NCBI RefSeq assembly: GCF_019083965.1
Contig: NZ_JAHRCY010000002.1
Coordinates: 124,001 to 188,000 of the forward strand
Origin: Catellatospora tritici
Lineage (GTDB): Bacteria > Actinomycetota > Actinomycetes > Mycobacteriales > Micromonosporaceae
Reading direction: 5' to 3'
Length of the DNA: 64,000 nucleotides
Shown: positions 1 to 8,136 of the stretch, in pieces
Numbering within the stretch: the first letter of the stretch is position 1
Layout: every line of letters starts with the position of its first letter
Notes under the pieces: generated by a model
The model's input: the letters and a program-made list of their open reading frames with translations, nothing else
The model's database searches: none
What the model was told of the DNA's origin: nothing
Made by a program: the position numbers and the translations under genes

Positions 1-908
1 AGCTGCGCCGCAGGCTCACGCCGTACGTCTTCGTCGGCCCGGTCCTGGTCGGCCTGATCCTGTTCCTGGTCTATCCGCTGCTGGCGGCGATCTGGTTCTC
101 GTTCACCCGGTTCAACATGATCCAGGCGCCCGAGTGGGTCGGCCTGGACAACTGGAGGTTCCTGTTCCAGGACGACAACGTCGTCAAGGCGGCCCGGAAC
201 ACGCTGTGGCTGGTCGTGGTGATGGTCCCGGCGCGCATGCTCGGGGCGCTGCTCACCGCGCTCCTGCTCAACCAGGTCAAGCGCGGCCGCAGCGTGTACC
301 GGACGCTGTTCTACCTGCCCGCGCTGGCGCCGCCGGTCGCCGCGACGCTGGCGTTCGTACTGCTGCTAAAGCCGGGCACCGGACCGGTGAACACGCTGCT
401 GTCCCACCTGGGCGTGAGCGACCCGCCGCTGTGGTTCAACGACCCGGACTGGTCCAAGCCGTCGCTGGTGCTGCTGGCGCTGTGGGGCGTCGGCGACCTG
501 ATGATGATCTTCGTGGCGGCACTGTTGGATGTCCCGGTCGAACTGCACGAGGCGGCGTCACTCGACGGCGCCGGCACCTGGCAGCGGTTCCGTTTCGTCA
601 CCCTGCCCGGGATCTCGCCGGTGCTGCTGTTCGCGGCGATCACCGGCATCATCGGCACGCTGCAGTACTTCACCCAGGCCGCGGTCGCCGCCAGCGTCGC
701 CTCGGGCGAGGTCACCGGTGGCGGCGGCATCTCCGACACGTTCGGCTACCCCAACGGGTCCACCTACACCTACCCGCTGTGGCTGTACATCGTCGGCTTC
801 CGCTACCACGTGCTCGGCTACGCCAACGTGCTGGCCGTGGTGCTGTTCCTGGTGTCCATCGCGGCCACCCTGATCCTGCTGCGCCGATTCCGGGAGTACG
901 CGCGATGA
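1..908 (+). CDS. Carbohydrate ABC transporter permease, MalF/UgpA type (5' end outside window)
   Basis: The gene is cut by the window edge. The frame is open from base 3 and shows 301 residues with at least five hydrophobic membrane segments. The cytoplasmic EAA loop that docks on the ATPase is clear (ELHEAASLDGAGTWQRF, then LPGISPVL), which is the hallmark of binding-protein-dependent sugar permeases. It lacks the usual N-terminal cytoplasmic start, so only a few residues are probably missing. Its stop overlaps the next permease start by 4 bases (ATGA), so the two form a coupled pair and together would make the transmembrane channel of an importer. The substrate cannot be read; the solute-binding protein and ATPase are not in the window. 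Confidence 0.93.
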   Translation, partial: LRRRLTPYVFVGPVLVGLILFLVYPLLAAIWFSFTRFNMIQAPEWVGLDNWRFLFQDDNVVKAARNTLWLVVVMVPARMLGALLTALLLNQVKRGRSVYRTLFYLPALAPPVAATLAFVLLLKPGTGPVNTLLSHLGVSDPPLWFNDPDWSKPSLVLLALWGVGDLMMIFVAALLDVPVELHEAASLDGAGTWQRFRFVTLPGISPVLLFAAITGIIGTLQYFTQAAVAASVASGEVTGGGGISDTFGYPNGSTYTYPLWLYIVGFRYHVLGYANVLAVVLFLVSIAATLILLRRFREYAR

Positions 909-1738
909 GAACCCAGAAGCAGCCGTTCCTGCTGCTCGTCGCGCGGCACAGCGTGGCGATCGCGCTGTGCGTCATGTTCGTGGCCCCGGTGCTGTTCCTG
1001 GTGCTGACCTCGTTCATGACCAGCGACCAGGCACTGACCTCGCAGCTGTGGCCGACGACATGGCACGCGGAGAACTACGCCGACGCGTTCACCCGGGCAC
1101 CGCTGCTGCGCTATCTGGTCAACACGGTCCTCTACGCGGGGCTGGCCACGGTGTTCATGCTGCTGGCCAGCATCCCCGCCGCGTACGGGCTGGCGAAGCT
1201 GCGCTGGCGCGGACGGCAGACCATGATGATCGCGATCATCTGCATGATGATGCTGCCACCGCAGGTCACCACGGTGCCGCTGTATCTGTTCTGGGCCAAC
1301 GCGGGCCTGACCGGCTCGCTGTGGCCGCTGATCCTGCCGATGCTGGCCGGGGACGCGTTCTCCATCTTCCTGCTGCGCCAGTTCATGCTCACCATCCCGG
1401 ACGAGTACCTCGACGCGGCGCGGGTGGACGGGGCGGGGGAGTGGCGCACGCTGTGGAAGGTCATCGTGCCGATGGCCCGCCCCGGCATCGCGGCAGCGGC
1501 CATGTTCCAGTTCTTCTACGCCTGGAACGACTACTACGGCCCGCTGCTGTACGCCAGCGAGAACGAGCAGGCCTGGACCGTCTCGCTGGGGCTGGCCAGC
1601 TTCCGCACCATGCACCACGTCGAATGGCACCTGGTCAGCGCCGCCACGATGCTGACCATCCTGCCGATCGTGGTGGTGTTCTTCTTCGCCCAGAAGGCGT
1701 TCGTGCAGGGCGTGACCCTGACGGGGGTCAAGGGCTGA
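905..1738 (+). CDS. Carbohydrate ABC transporter permease, MalG/UgpE type
   Basis: This 277-residue protein has the length and about six membrane segments of the MalG-type inner-membrane permease. The EAA loop is textbook: EYLDAARVDGAGEWRTLWKV followed by IVPMARPGI. The ATG overlaps the stop of the upstream permease (ATGA at 905-908), which argues for translational coupling and a heterodimeric channel. The family imports mono- or oligosaccharides or polyols with an extracytoplasmic binding protein and a MsiK-like ATPase. The specific sugar is not inferable. No other transporter gene follows; an inverted repeat and a MerR gene come next, so this is the end of the operon. Confidence 0.95.
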   Translation: MRTQKQPFLLLVARHSVAIALCVMFVAPVLFLVLTSFMTSDQALTSQLWPTTWHAENYADAFTRAPLLRYLVNTVLYAGLATVFMLLASIPAAYGLAKLRWRGRQTMMIAIICMMMLPPQVTTVPLYLFWANAGLTGSLWPLILPMLAGDAFSIFLLRQFMLTIPDEYLDAARVDGAGEWRTLWKVIVPMARPGIAAAAMFQFFYAWNDYYGPLLYASENEQAWTVSLGLASFRTMHHVEWHLVSAATMLTILPIVVVFFFAQKAFVQGVTLTGVKG

Positions 1739-1777
1739 CCCCGCCGGGCGCCGCCCGCTGGGCGGGCGGACGTTGGT

Positions 1778-1837
1778 GCAGTTTCGGGGAAAGTGCTGGA
1801 ATCTTGGCTCGGATTCGTGCACTTTCCCCGAAACTGC
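1778..1837. repeat. Family A inverted repeat, copy 1 (possible bidirectional terminator)
   Basis: Perfect 19-base arms, GCAGTTTCGGGGAAAGTGC (1778-1796) and its reverse complement (1819-1837), around a 22-base loop holding AATCTTGG. It follows the permease operon and could terminate it, but there is no T-tract. Near-identical elements lie at 12744, 36063 and 43261, so it belongs to a dispersed family. Confidence 0.85.
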
Positions 1838-1936
1838 TCGTTCGCGGCGGCGGCGGCGGCGGCGGCGTGGCGGCGGCGGGGCGCGGGGGCACGGCCCGGC
1901 GTGGCGCGGACCTGTGGTTGACCTCGCCCCTGGGGC

Positions 1937-2749
1937 ATGGCCCAGGATGGGCCGGTGACCGACGACCTGCTGCCCGGCGAGTTCGGCGCGGCCACCCGCC
2001 TGTCGCCGAAGGCCCTACGCCTCTACGCCGACCAGGGCCTGCTGATCCCCGCCGGGGTGGACCCGGGCACCGGATACCGTCGCTACCACCGCGACCAGGT
2101 GCCGCGCGGCCGCCTCATCGCCCGGCTGCGCGCCCTGGACCTGCCCCTGGCCCGCATCGCGACCCTGCTCGACCTCGACCCGCAGGCCCGGCAGGCCGAG
2201 CTGCGCGCCTGGCTCGCCGCCCGTGAGGACCAGCTGCGCCACCAGCGCGAACTCGTCGAGGCGCTGGACATCGAAGCCGCGCCGCGGCCTGGCACCCCGA
2301 TGCTGCGTGCCCGCCCTGCACGCAAACTGCTGTCGCGCCGTGGCCACGTCTTCGTCGGCGCGCTCGGGGCCTTCGTCGCGCAGGCCCGCGCTGACATCCG
2401 GGCCCGGCTGCACGCGGCCGGAGTGGCCGCCGACGGACCACTGCTCGTGCACTTCCACGACTTCGTGACCCACGACAGCGACGGGCCGGTCGAGGTCGCG
2501 ATCCCGTTCACCGGCACCGTCGAACCCGTCGACGACCTGCTGGTACGCCTGTCGCCCGGCGGGACCGACGCCTGGCTGTCCGTCAGCGCCGCCGACGCCG
2601 TCTTCCCGCACATCCTGGGCGCCTACGAGGCGCTGGAGGCCTGGATCGACGCGAACAAGCTGGTCTGCACCGGTGGACCGGTCGAGATCCAGCCCGGCAC
2701 CGGCGGCGCGTTCCTCGACATCGCCTACCCCGTCACCGAAGGAAGCTGA
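1937..2749 (+). CDS. MerR-family transcriptional regulator with GyrI-like effector domain
   Basis: The N-terminus (about residues 10-75) is a MerR winged helix: ATRLSPKALRLYADQGLL followed by GYRRYHRDQV. A coiled-coil dimer helix follows (about 75-115). The C-terminal 150 residues, with many beta strands and a conserved acidic pattern, look like the GyrI/BmrR effector-binding fold that senses small hydrophobic ligands. The length of 270 residues fits this class. A GTG at 1955 is an alternative start and would remove six unremarkable residues. The stop lies 3 bases before the next ATG, so the BtrH-like gene is probably co-transcribed and may be its target. The ligand is unknown. Confidence 0.85.
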   Translation: MAQDGPVTDDLLPGEFGAATRLSPKALRLYADQGLLIPAGVDPGTGYRRYHRDQVPRGRLIARLRALDLPLARIATLLDLDPQARQAELRAWLAAREDQLRHQRELVEALDIEAAPRPGTPMLRARPARKLLSRRGHVFVGALGAFVAQARADIRARLHAAGVAADGPLLVHFHDFVTHDSDGPVEVAIPFTGTVEPVDDLLVRLSPGGTDAWLSVSAADAVFPHILGAYEALEAWIDANKLVCTGGPVEIQPGTGGAFLDIAYPVTEGS

Positions 2750-2752
2750 GCC

Positions 2753-3670
2753 ATGCACCCCTACCTCGGATCCGGTCCGTACTGCTACGCGAACTCGCTG
2801 GCGATGCAGCTCGGCGCGGCCGCGCCGTCCCCGTCCACGATCGAGGTGCTGACCGGGTCGCCGTTCGGGTTCCAGCTGCTCGGCGGCGGGCTGCCGCTGT
2901 TCGACCCGTACGGCTGGGACCCGGATCAGGGGCTGGACAACGCGATCGAGTTGCTGGGTTGGACCTGCCACCGGGAGGGCGCCGACGACGGCGACACGGC
3001 GTTGGCGCGGCTGCGCGAGGCGGTGCAGGACGGACCGGTGCTGGTCGGGCCGGTGGAGATCGGATGGCTGCGGCACCAGCCGGGGATGACCGGGCCGATC
3101 GAGTCCGACCACTTCGTGTCGGTGCTGGCGGTCCACGGGGACCTGGTCGAGTTCCACGACCCGCAGGGGCACCCGTACGCGACGCTGCCGGTCGGGGACT
3201 TCCTGACCGCGTGGCGGGCCGACACGATCGGGTACCGGACGCGGGCATACACCATGCGCAGCGGGTTCCGGCAGGTGCGCGAGGTGTCGGCCGAGACGGC
3301 GCTGCGCGCGTCGCTGCCCGCGGCCGCCGCTTGGCTGCGCGGCCGCGACGACCTGCCCGTGCCGCCCGGCACGGTCGGCGGCGCGGCCGGGGTCGAGGGG
3401 TTCGCCGACCTGGCCGAGGCCGGGCTGCCCCCGCACCTGCGGGCGCACCTGATGTACTTCGCGGTCCGGGTCGGCGCCCGCCGCCTGGTCGACGCCGCGA
3501 CCGCGCTGGCGGGCCTGGGCCTGCCCGCGGCCGCGGCCGTCGCGACCCGGCAGGCCCGGCTGGTCGGCAGCCTGCAGTACGACGTCGTCGCCGAGCGGGA
3601 CAAGGCCGTCGCGCAGACCCTGCGCGAGCTCGCCCCCACCTACGCGGAGTTGGCGGCGGCGCTGGGCTGA
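2753..3670 (+). CDS. BtrH-like / C39-peptidase-like hypothetical protein
   Basis: A 305-residue protein with the N-terminal pattern GPYCYANSLAMQLG, which resembles the Cys-containing opening helix of BtrH N-terminal (C39-like) domains. The later segment SDHFVSVLAVHGDLVEFHDPQG would supply the histidine of a papain-like Cys-His pair. BtrH transfers an acyl side chain in butirosin synthesis; related proteins are often uncharacterised. The C-terminal third is helical and Ala-rich with no motif I recognise. It starts 3 bases after the MerR gene and so looks like its operon partner. The family name is tentative; the catalytic reading is inference from motif order only. Confidence 0.6.
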   Translation: MHPYLGSGPYCYANSLAMQLGAAAPSPSTIEVLTGSPFGFQLLGGGLPLFDPYGWDPDQGLDNAIELLGWTCHREGADDGDTALARLREAVQDGPVLVGPVEIGWLRHQPGMTGPIESDHFVSVLAVHGDLVEFHDPQGHPYATLPVGDFLTAWRADTIGYRTRAYTMRSGFRQVREVSAETALRASLPAAAAWLRGRDDLPVPPGTVGGAAGVEGFADLAEAGLPPHLRAHLMYFAVRVGARRLVDAATALAGLGLPAAAAVATRQARLVGSLQYDVVAERDKAVAQTLRELAPTYAELAAALG

Positions 3671-3721
3671 GCCGGAAATGCGGTGAGCCGGGGCGGTCAC
3701 CGGGGCCATACTGGGCGCGCC

Positions 3722-6700
3722 ATGCGTACCAGTGAGGACATCTACCACCGCGTTCGGTGGGATCCCCGGTTCGACCCCGCCCGGTTCGTGCTCGGGGTGT
3801 CGCAGCGCGCCGCCGCGCCCAAGCGGGTCGCGCTGCCCGCCTTCGTGCCCGGTGGCGACATCCCGTGGCACCGGGTGCTCTACATCGAGGCCGACGGCGA
3901 GATCGTCTGGGACCGCGCCGCGGGCGTGGACCGGCTCGACACCAGCACGGCAGGCCGGGTACGCGACGAGCACGCACTGCGAGCGCCGTTCTTCACCGCC
4001 GGCACGGCGTACACGTGGCGCGACGGCTGGCACCCGGCCGCCACCGCCACCGCCACCGCCACCGCCGCGGCCGTGCCCGGACCCACCCGGCTGCGGGTGC
4101 TGACCTGGAACACGCTGTGGGACCGCTACGACGGTGACCTCATCGACACGGCGCTGCGGCGACCGCTGCTGCTGGCGGCCCTGGATGCCGCCGACGCCGA
4201 CGTGATCGCGCTGCAGGAGGTCGAGGTCGGACTGCTGGACCTGCTGCTGGCCCAGCCGTGGGTGCGTGTGCGGTACACGGTGTGCGCCGGGGCGCGCGAG
4301 GTCGAGCAGAGTGGACTGGTGCTGCTCAGCCGGTTGCCGGTGCGGGAGGTGGGGTGGCACCGGCTGGGGCCGTACAAGGCGCTGTCGGCGGTCGTCGTGG
4401 ACACCGCGACCGGCCCGCTGGTCGTCGCGGCCACTCACCTGACCAGCGACCACGCCGAGGGTGGCCCGCGGCGGCGGCAGGAGGAGCTGACCCGGCTCGC
4501 CGAGGGGCTGGCGGGCGTAGCCGGTGACCTGGTGTTGGTCGGGGACTTCAACGACGGCAGCGACGGGCTCGCGGGCACCCTCGGGCTGGGCGACGCCTGG
4601 ACCCTGGTGCACGGCCCGGACGACCGGACCCCGACGTTCGACCCGGTCGCCAACCCGCTCGCGGCGGTGTCGTCGCTGTCGGGCCGGGCCTCGCGCCTGG
4701 ACCGGATCATGCTGCGCGGTACGGGCCACCCGGCCGCCGCGCTGCTGCTGGGCGACCGGCCGCAGCCCCATCCGAACGCGGAGCCGGGTCGGTTGCTGTT
4801 CCCGTCCGACCACTACGGTGTGCTGGCCGAGCTGGACTTCGGCGACTGCGGCGATTCGGTGCTCGACGTGGCACCCACGGCCCGGACCGCGCTGGCCTGG
4901 CTGCCGCCGCGGCGGCTGTGGCCCCGCATCCAGGACCTGCGCGCCGCGCACGACCCGAGCTTCGACCGCTGGCCGCCGCACGTGAACGTCCTGTTCGGAT
5001 TCGTGCCCGAGGCCGCGTTCGAGCAGGCGGCGCCGCTGCTGTCGGCGGCCGCGGCCGAACTCGCCCCGTTCACCGCGAGGCTGGACGGGGTGCACACCTT
5101 CGGCCACCGCGACGACGCCACGGTCTGGCTCGACCCGGCCGCCGCCGACGAGCGGCCGTGGGCGCGGCTGCACCGGGCCTTCGCGGACCGGTTTCCGCGC
5201 TGCCGGGGCCGGGCCGAGGGCTACACCCCGCACCTGACCCTGGGCCGCAGTCGTGATCCGCAGCAGGTCGCCGCCGCCTGCGCCGCGCGCCTGGACCCGG
5301 CGACCGCACGGGTGGGGGAGCTGGTGCTGCTGTCGCGGCGCGGCGACGAGCCGATGCGGCCCCGCGCGGTACTCACTCTCGGCACCGGGGAGCTGCGCTG
5401 GCTGCCCGACCCACCCGCGCCCCAGCCACTGCCCTCGGCCGCCGAGGCTCCGCCCTCCGTGGCCGAGGTTCCGCTTTCCGCAGCCGCGACTTCGCCTGCC
5501 GCCGCCGAGGCCGCACCTACCGCGACCGAGACCCGTGCCGAGGCTTCGCGTTCGGCCGCGGTTTCGGCTGCGACTGCCGGTGCTGCCGGTCCTGCCAGGA
5601 CGTCATCCGGGCGGCTTGCCGGTCCTGCCAGGACGTCATCCGGGCGGCTGATCGCTGCGGCGCCGACGTCCGCCGCTGCTGGTCGATCGGCGGACGACGC
5701 CGACGCGGCGCGGATCGTGGCGGCGGTGCGGGGGGCGCTGCCGGAGGCGGTGGTGCACGTGGTGGGTTCGCGAGCGATGGGCTGCGCGCTGCCCGGCGGC
5801 GACCTGGACCTGGTGGCGGCCCTGTCGGGCGAGATCGCCGCGGCCGAGATCCGGTCGCGGGTGGTCGCGGCACTGCCCGACGCGGTACGGGTCCGGCTCG
5901 TCACCGGTGCCCGCGTGCCCGGCCTGCGCCTCTCCGCATATGGGCTCGACGTCGACCTCGTGCTGGTCGGCACGGGTGCGCTGGACCCGTCCGAAGCGGT
6001 GGCGCGGCGCGCCGAACTGGGCGAGGTGGCCGCGATCGCCCTGAGCGCCGTCTCCGACGCGGCCGCGGTCGACGCCGCCGTCGCCGCCGACCGGGCGGCG
6101 TTCGTCCGGCTCGCCCGCCAGGTCAAGACGTGGGCGAAGGCGCGCGGCCTGGACGCCGCGCCGTTCGGCGGCCTGCCCGGCCTGGCCTGGACGGTCCTGG
6201 CGGCCCGCACGGTGCGCACCGTCGGCTCGGCCGAACCGGACGAGCTGCTGCGCCGCTTCTTCGGTGACTGGGCGGCCCGGGACTGGCGCGATCCGATCGC
6301 GCTCGATCCGGCCGTGCCCGGCGGCTCCGCTGCCCTGGCAGCGGCGCCCGGTGCGGGCTCGGCCTGGGGCGGCGCATCCGGCACCGAGGCGGCGCTCTGC
6401 ACCGTGCTGACCCCGACCGCGCCGGTGCGCTCGTGCACCGAGCAGGTGGGTTCGGGCCTGGTTGACCTGCTGGCCCAGGAGCTGTACCAGGCCTGGGAGC
6501 TGCTGGAGGAGGCGGCCGAATCCGGCGCCGACGCGTGGCCGCGGCTGCTGGCGCCCCCGCCGCTGCACCGCCGCCACGCCGCGTGGGCGGTGGTCTCGGT
6601 GCGGGCCGGAGACGACGACTCCCGTGAGGAGCTGCTGGGTCGGGTCCGGGGTCGGCTGCGGGCGCTGCTCACGGCGCTGGAGTCGGCCGGGGTCGCCGAC

Positions 6701-6877
6701 GTGCACGGCTGGCCCCGCCCGTTCGCCGGGGGACCGGTGGTCCGGTTCGCGATCGGGTTGGGCGTGCACCCGCCGGACGCCGCGGGGCTCGCCGCCGTCG
6801 CCGACCGGTGGGCGAGCGACCTGCCCGGCGTCGAGGTCGCCCTCGCTGACGGTGGCGGCGTCCCCACGCTGCGCTGA
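3722..6877 (+). CDS. Four-domain RNA repair-like protein: MJ1316 (DUF504) - EEP nuclease - 2H phosphoesterase - poly(A) polymerase-type nucleotidyltransferase
   Basis: A 1051-residue multidomain protein. Residues 1-75 match the MJ1316/DUF504 domain, thought to recognise RNA cyclic-phosphate ends (IYHRVRWDPRFD, HRVLYIEADGEIVWDR). Residues about 124-370 are an endonuclease/exonuclease/phosphatase domain with LTWNTLWD, ALQEVE, LVGDFND and SDHYGVL. Residues about 400-555 form a 2H phosphoesterase (LigT type) with the paired motifs HVNVLFGF and HLTLGRS. An Ala/Pro-rich linker (about 560-660) holds a perfect tandem repeat. Residues about 665-1051 are a nucleotidyltransferase with GSRAMGCALPGGDLDL and a poly(A)-polymerase-like helical tail. 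The start at 3722 is chosen because the DUF504 domain begins there. The set predicts one enzyme that recognises, trims, opens and extends RNA ends; the substrate is unknown. Confidence 0.88.
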   Translation: MRTSEDIYHRVRWDPRFDPARFVLGVSQRAAAPKRVALPAFVPGGDIPWHRVLYIEADGEIVWDRAAGVDRLDTSTAGRVRDEHALRAPFFTAGTAYTWRDGWHPAATATATATAAAVPGPTRLRVLTWNTLWDRYDGDLIDTALRRPLLLAALDAADADVIALQEVEVGLLDLLLAQPWVRVRYTVCAGAREVEQSGLVLLSRLPVREVGWHRLGPYKALSAVVVDTATGPLVVAATHLTSDHAEGGPRRRQEELTRLAEGLAGVAGDLVLVGDFNDGSDGLAGTLGLGDAWTLVHGPDDRTPTFDPVANPLAAVSSLSGRASRLDRIMLRGTGHPAAALLLGDRPQPHPNAEPGRLLFPSDHYGVLAELDFGDCGDSVLDVAPTARTALAWLPPRRLWPRIQDLRAAHDPSFDRWPPHVNVLFGFVPEAAFEQAAPLLSAAAAELAPFTARLDGVHTFGHRDDATVWLDPAAADERPWARLHRAFADRFPRCRGRAEGYTPHLTLGRSRDPQQVAAACAARLDPATARVGELVLLSRRGDEPMRPRAVLTLGTGELRWLPDPPAPQPLPSAAEAPPSVAEVPLSAAATSPAAAEAAPTATETRAEASRSAAVSAATAGAAGPARTSSGRLAGPARTSSGRLIAAAPTSAAAGRSADDADAARIVAAVRGALPEAVVHVVGSRAMGCALPGGDLDLVAALSGEIAAAEIRSRVVAALPDAVRVRLVTGARVPGLRLSAYGLDVDLVLVGTGALDPSEAVARRAELGEVAAIALSAVSDAAAVDAAVAADRAAFVRLARQVKTWAKARGLDAAPFGGLPGLAWTVLAARTVRTVGSAEPDELLRRFFGDWAARDWRDPIALDPAVPGGSAALAAAPGAGSAWGGASGTEAALCTVLTPTAPVRSCTEQVGSGLVDLLAQELYQAWELLEEAAESGADAWPRLLAPPPLHRRHAAWAVVSVRAGDDDSREELLGRVRGRLRALLTALESAGVADVHGWPRPFAGGPVVRFAIGLGVHPPDAAGLAAVADRWASDLPGVEVALADGGGVPTLR
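4039..4068 (+). repeat. In-frame GCCACC hexamer tract in domain linker
   Basis: About four tandem GCCACC units encode alternating Ala-Thr in the linker between the MJ1316 and EEP domains. It is a simple-sequence tract likely to vary in copy number without breaking frame. Confidence 0.6.
5585..5650 (+). repeat. 33-bp tandem duplication in the 2H-nucleotidyltransferase linker
   Basis: Two adjacent 33-base units, 5585-5617 and 5618-5650, differ only at the last base. Each encodes AGPARTSSGRL. Near identity at the DNA level points to a recent in-frame duplication in a disordered linker. Confidence 0.9.
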
Positions 6878-6889
6878 TATCCCCTCGCC

Positions 6890-6924
6890 AGGCCGAGCCC
6901 ATTCGTCACCAATGGGCTCGGCCT
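6890..6924 (+). terminator. Hairpin terminator after the RNA repair-like gene
   Basis: A perfect 14-base stem (AGGCCGAGCCCATT and its complement) with a 7-base loop starts 12 bases after the stop codon. There is no T-tract, as is usual for high-GC actinobacteria. It separates this gene from the cassette at 7090. Confidence 0.75.
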
Positions 6925-7089
6925 CGGCGCGTATTCCGTGGGTCCCGTCGCCTTCCGGCTGTGCTGCCGACTCATGTCCGCGCAGGTCAGCGCACCTGGT
7001 GTGGTTGCGCATTCCTGGAGATGCCCTCGGGGTCGGCCACGTCTGACGATGGTCCGGCCAAAGGTGTGGTCTTAGGAGGGAGTTCCGTC

Positions 7090-7557
7090 ATGTCCGCGGA
7101 CACGATGTCGGCCCCGGCCGACCTGGATGCTTATTACGGCACGTTCACCAGTGACAGAGAGAAGGAAGCGCTCAGTGTTCCGCTGCGGCTGGTCGCGGCG
7201 TGGGCGCGCAATGACGCCAACGCGGTGGCGGAGGTGTTCACCGAGGAGGGCGTGCTGATCCTGCCCGGTGACGTGCTCAAGCGTGGCCGCGACGAGGTGC
7301 GCTCGTTCATGGCGGCGGCGTTCGCGGGACCGTTCAAGGGGTCGGGCATCACGGGGCGCCCGGTCGACCTGCGGTTCGTGACCGACCGGGTGGCGGTGAT
7401 CCGGACCCACGGCGGGATCCTGCCGGAGGGGGAGACCGAGATCGCGCCCGAGCTGGCGGTGCACTCGACGTGGCTGGTGGTCAAGACCGACGGTCAGTGG
7501 CAGCTGGCGTCGTACCAGAACAGCCCGCGCGGCGAAGGCGCCACCCTGCGCTGGTAG
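7090..7557 (+). CDS. NTF2/SnoaL-like protein, SgcJ/EcaC family (first of a pair)
   Basis: A 155-residue single-domain protein with the pattern of SgcJ/EcaC-type NTF2-like folds: VPLRLVAAWARNDANAVAEVFTE, then GRDEVRSFMAAAF, and AVHSTWLVVKTDGQWQLASYQNSP at the end. These cone-shaped dimers occur in natural-product clusters as cyclases, isomerases or ligand-binding proteins; the reaction here is unknown. A strong AGGAGGG ribosome site at 7075-7081 sets the ATG at 7090 and excludes longer starts. The gene at 7614 is a diverged paralog in tandem. It probably forms an operon with that gene and the methyltransferase. Confidence 0.85.
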   Translation: MSADTMSAPADLDAYYGTFTSDREKEALSVPLRLVAAWARNDANAVAEVFTEEGVLILPGDVLKRGRDEVRSFMAAAFAGPFKGSGITGRPVDLRFVTDRVAVIRTHGGILPEGETEIAPELAVHSTWLVVKTDGQWQLASYQNSPRGEGATLRW

Positions 7558-7613
7558 TTCCGTGTTGGTAGTCCCGTGTCGACCCGTCCCAGCTTACGAA
7601 CAGGAGCCACCAT

Positions 7614-8096
7614 ATGACGACCACCTTGTCCTGGGGCAACGCCTCGGAGATCCTCGCCGCCGCCGGTGTGCCGGACAACCCCGAGTACTACGCGCACTTC
7701 AGCGACCCGAACGTGCAGGCCGTGCTGACCATCCCGCTGCGGGTGCAGAAGGTCTGGGAAGCCAACGATGCCAAGGGCTGGGCCGACATCTTCACCGAGG
7801 ACGGCGGCGCGCTGGTCGAGGACCGGCAGCTGGTGGGCCGGGCCGCGATCCAGGCGTACATGGAGGAGGCCTTCCAGCGCTTCCCGTTCAAGGGTTCGCG
7901 GGTGACCGGCTCGACCCTGTTCGTCAACTTCATCACCGACGACGTCGCCCTGCTGGTCACCAACGGCGGCACGCTGGTCGGCGGGCAGACCGAGCTGCCG
8001 CCCGAGCAAGAGGTGCGCAACACCTGGGTGATCGTCCGCCGTGCCGAGGGCGAACTCAGCCTCTTCTCCCACCAGAGCAGTCCCATCAAGGGGTGA
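7614..8096 (+). CDS. NTF2/SnoaL-like protein, SgcJ/EcaC family (second of a pair)
   Basis: This 160-residue protein shares the plan of its upstream neighbour: TIPLRVQKVWEANDAKGWADIFTEDG, GRAAIQAYMEEAF, FPFKGSRVTG, and a closing NTWVIVRRAEGELSLFSHQSSP. The matching ends (QNSP versus QSSP) show that the two are paralogs, possibly subunits of one dimer. An AGGAG site precedes the ATG. The 56-base gap to the upstream gene holds only a short direct repeat (GGTAGT-CCGTG), so the two are likely co-transcribed. The role is unknown; I infer a tailoring or ligand-binding function from the family and the neighbours. Confidence 0.85.
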   Translation: MTTTLSWGNASEILAAAGVPDNPEYYAHFSDPNVQAVLTIPLRVQKVWEANDAKGWADIFTEDGGALVEDRQLVGRAAIQAYMEEAFQRFPFKGSRVTGSTLFVNFITDDVALLVTNGGTLVGGQTELPPEQEVRNTWVIVRRAEGELSLFSHQSSPIKG

Positions 8097-8101
8097 GCCG
8101 C

Positions 8102-8115
8102 GTGCCGTACGGCAC
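8102..8115. promoter_or_regulatory. 14-bp perfect palindrome upstream of methyltransferase
   Basis: GTGCCGTACGGCAC is fully self-complementary and sits between the NTF2-like gene stop and the AAGGAGG site of the methyltransferase (8126-8132). It could be an operator or a short mRNA hairpin. I cannot tell which. Confidence 0.4.
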
Positions 8116-8136
8116 GCAGGTTCGCAAGGAGGTCAG

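Noticed and set aside
2015..5233. Open frame of 1072 codons on the minus strand
   Set aside because: It lies opposite the MerR, BtrH-like and RNA repair genes, is rich in Arg/Gly/Pro/Gln, and has no recognisable domain. Long antisense frames are expected in high-GC DNA.
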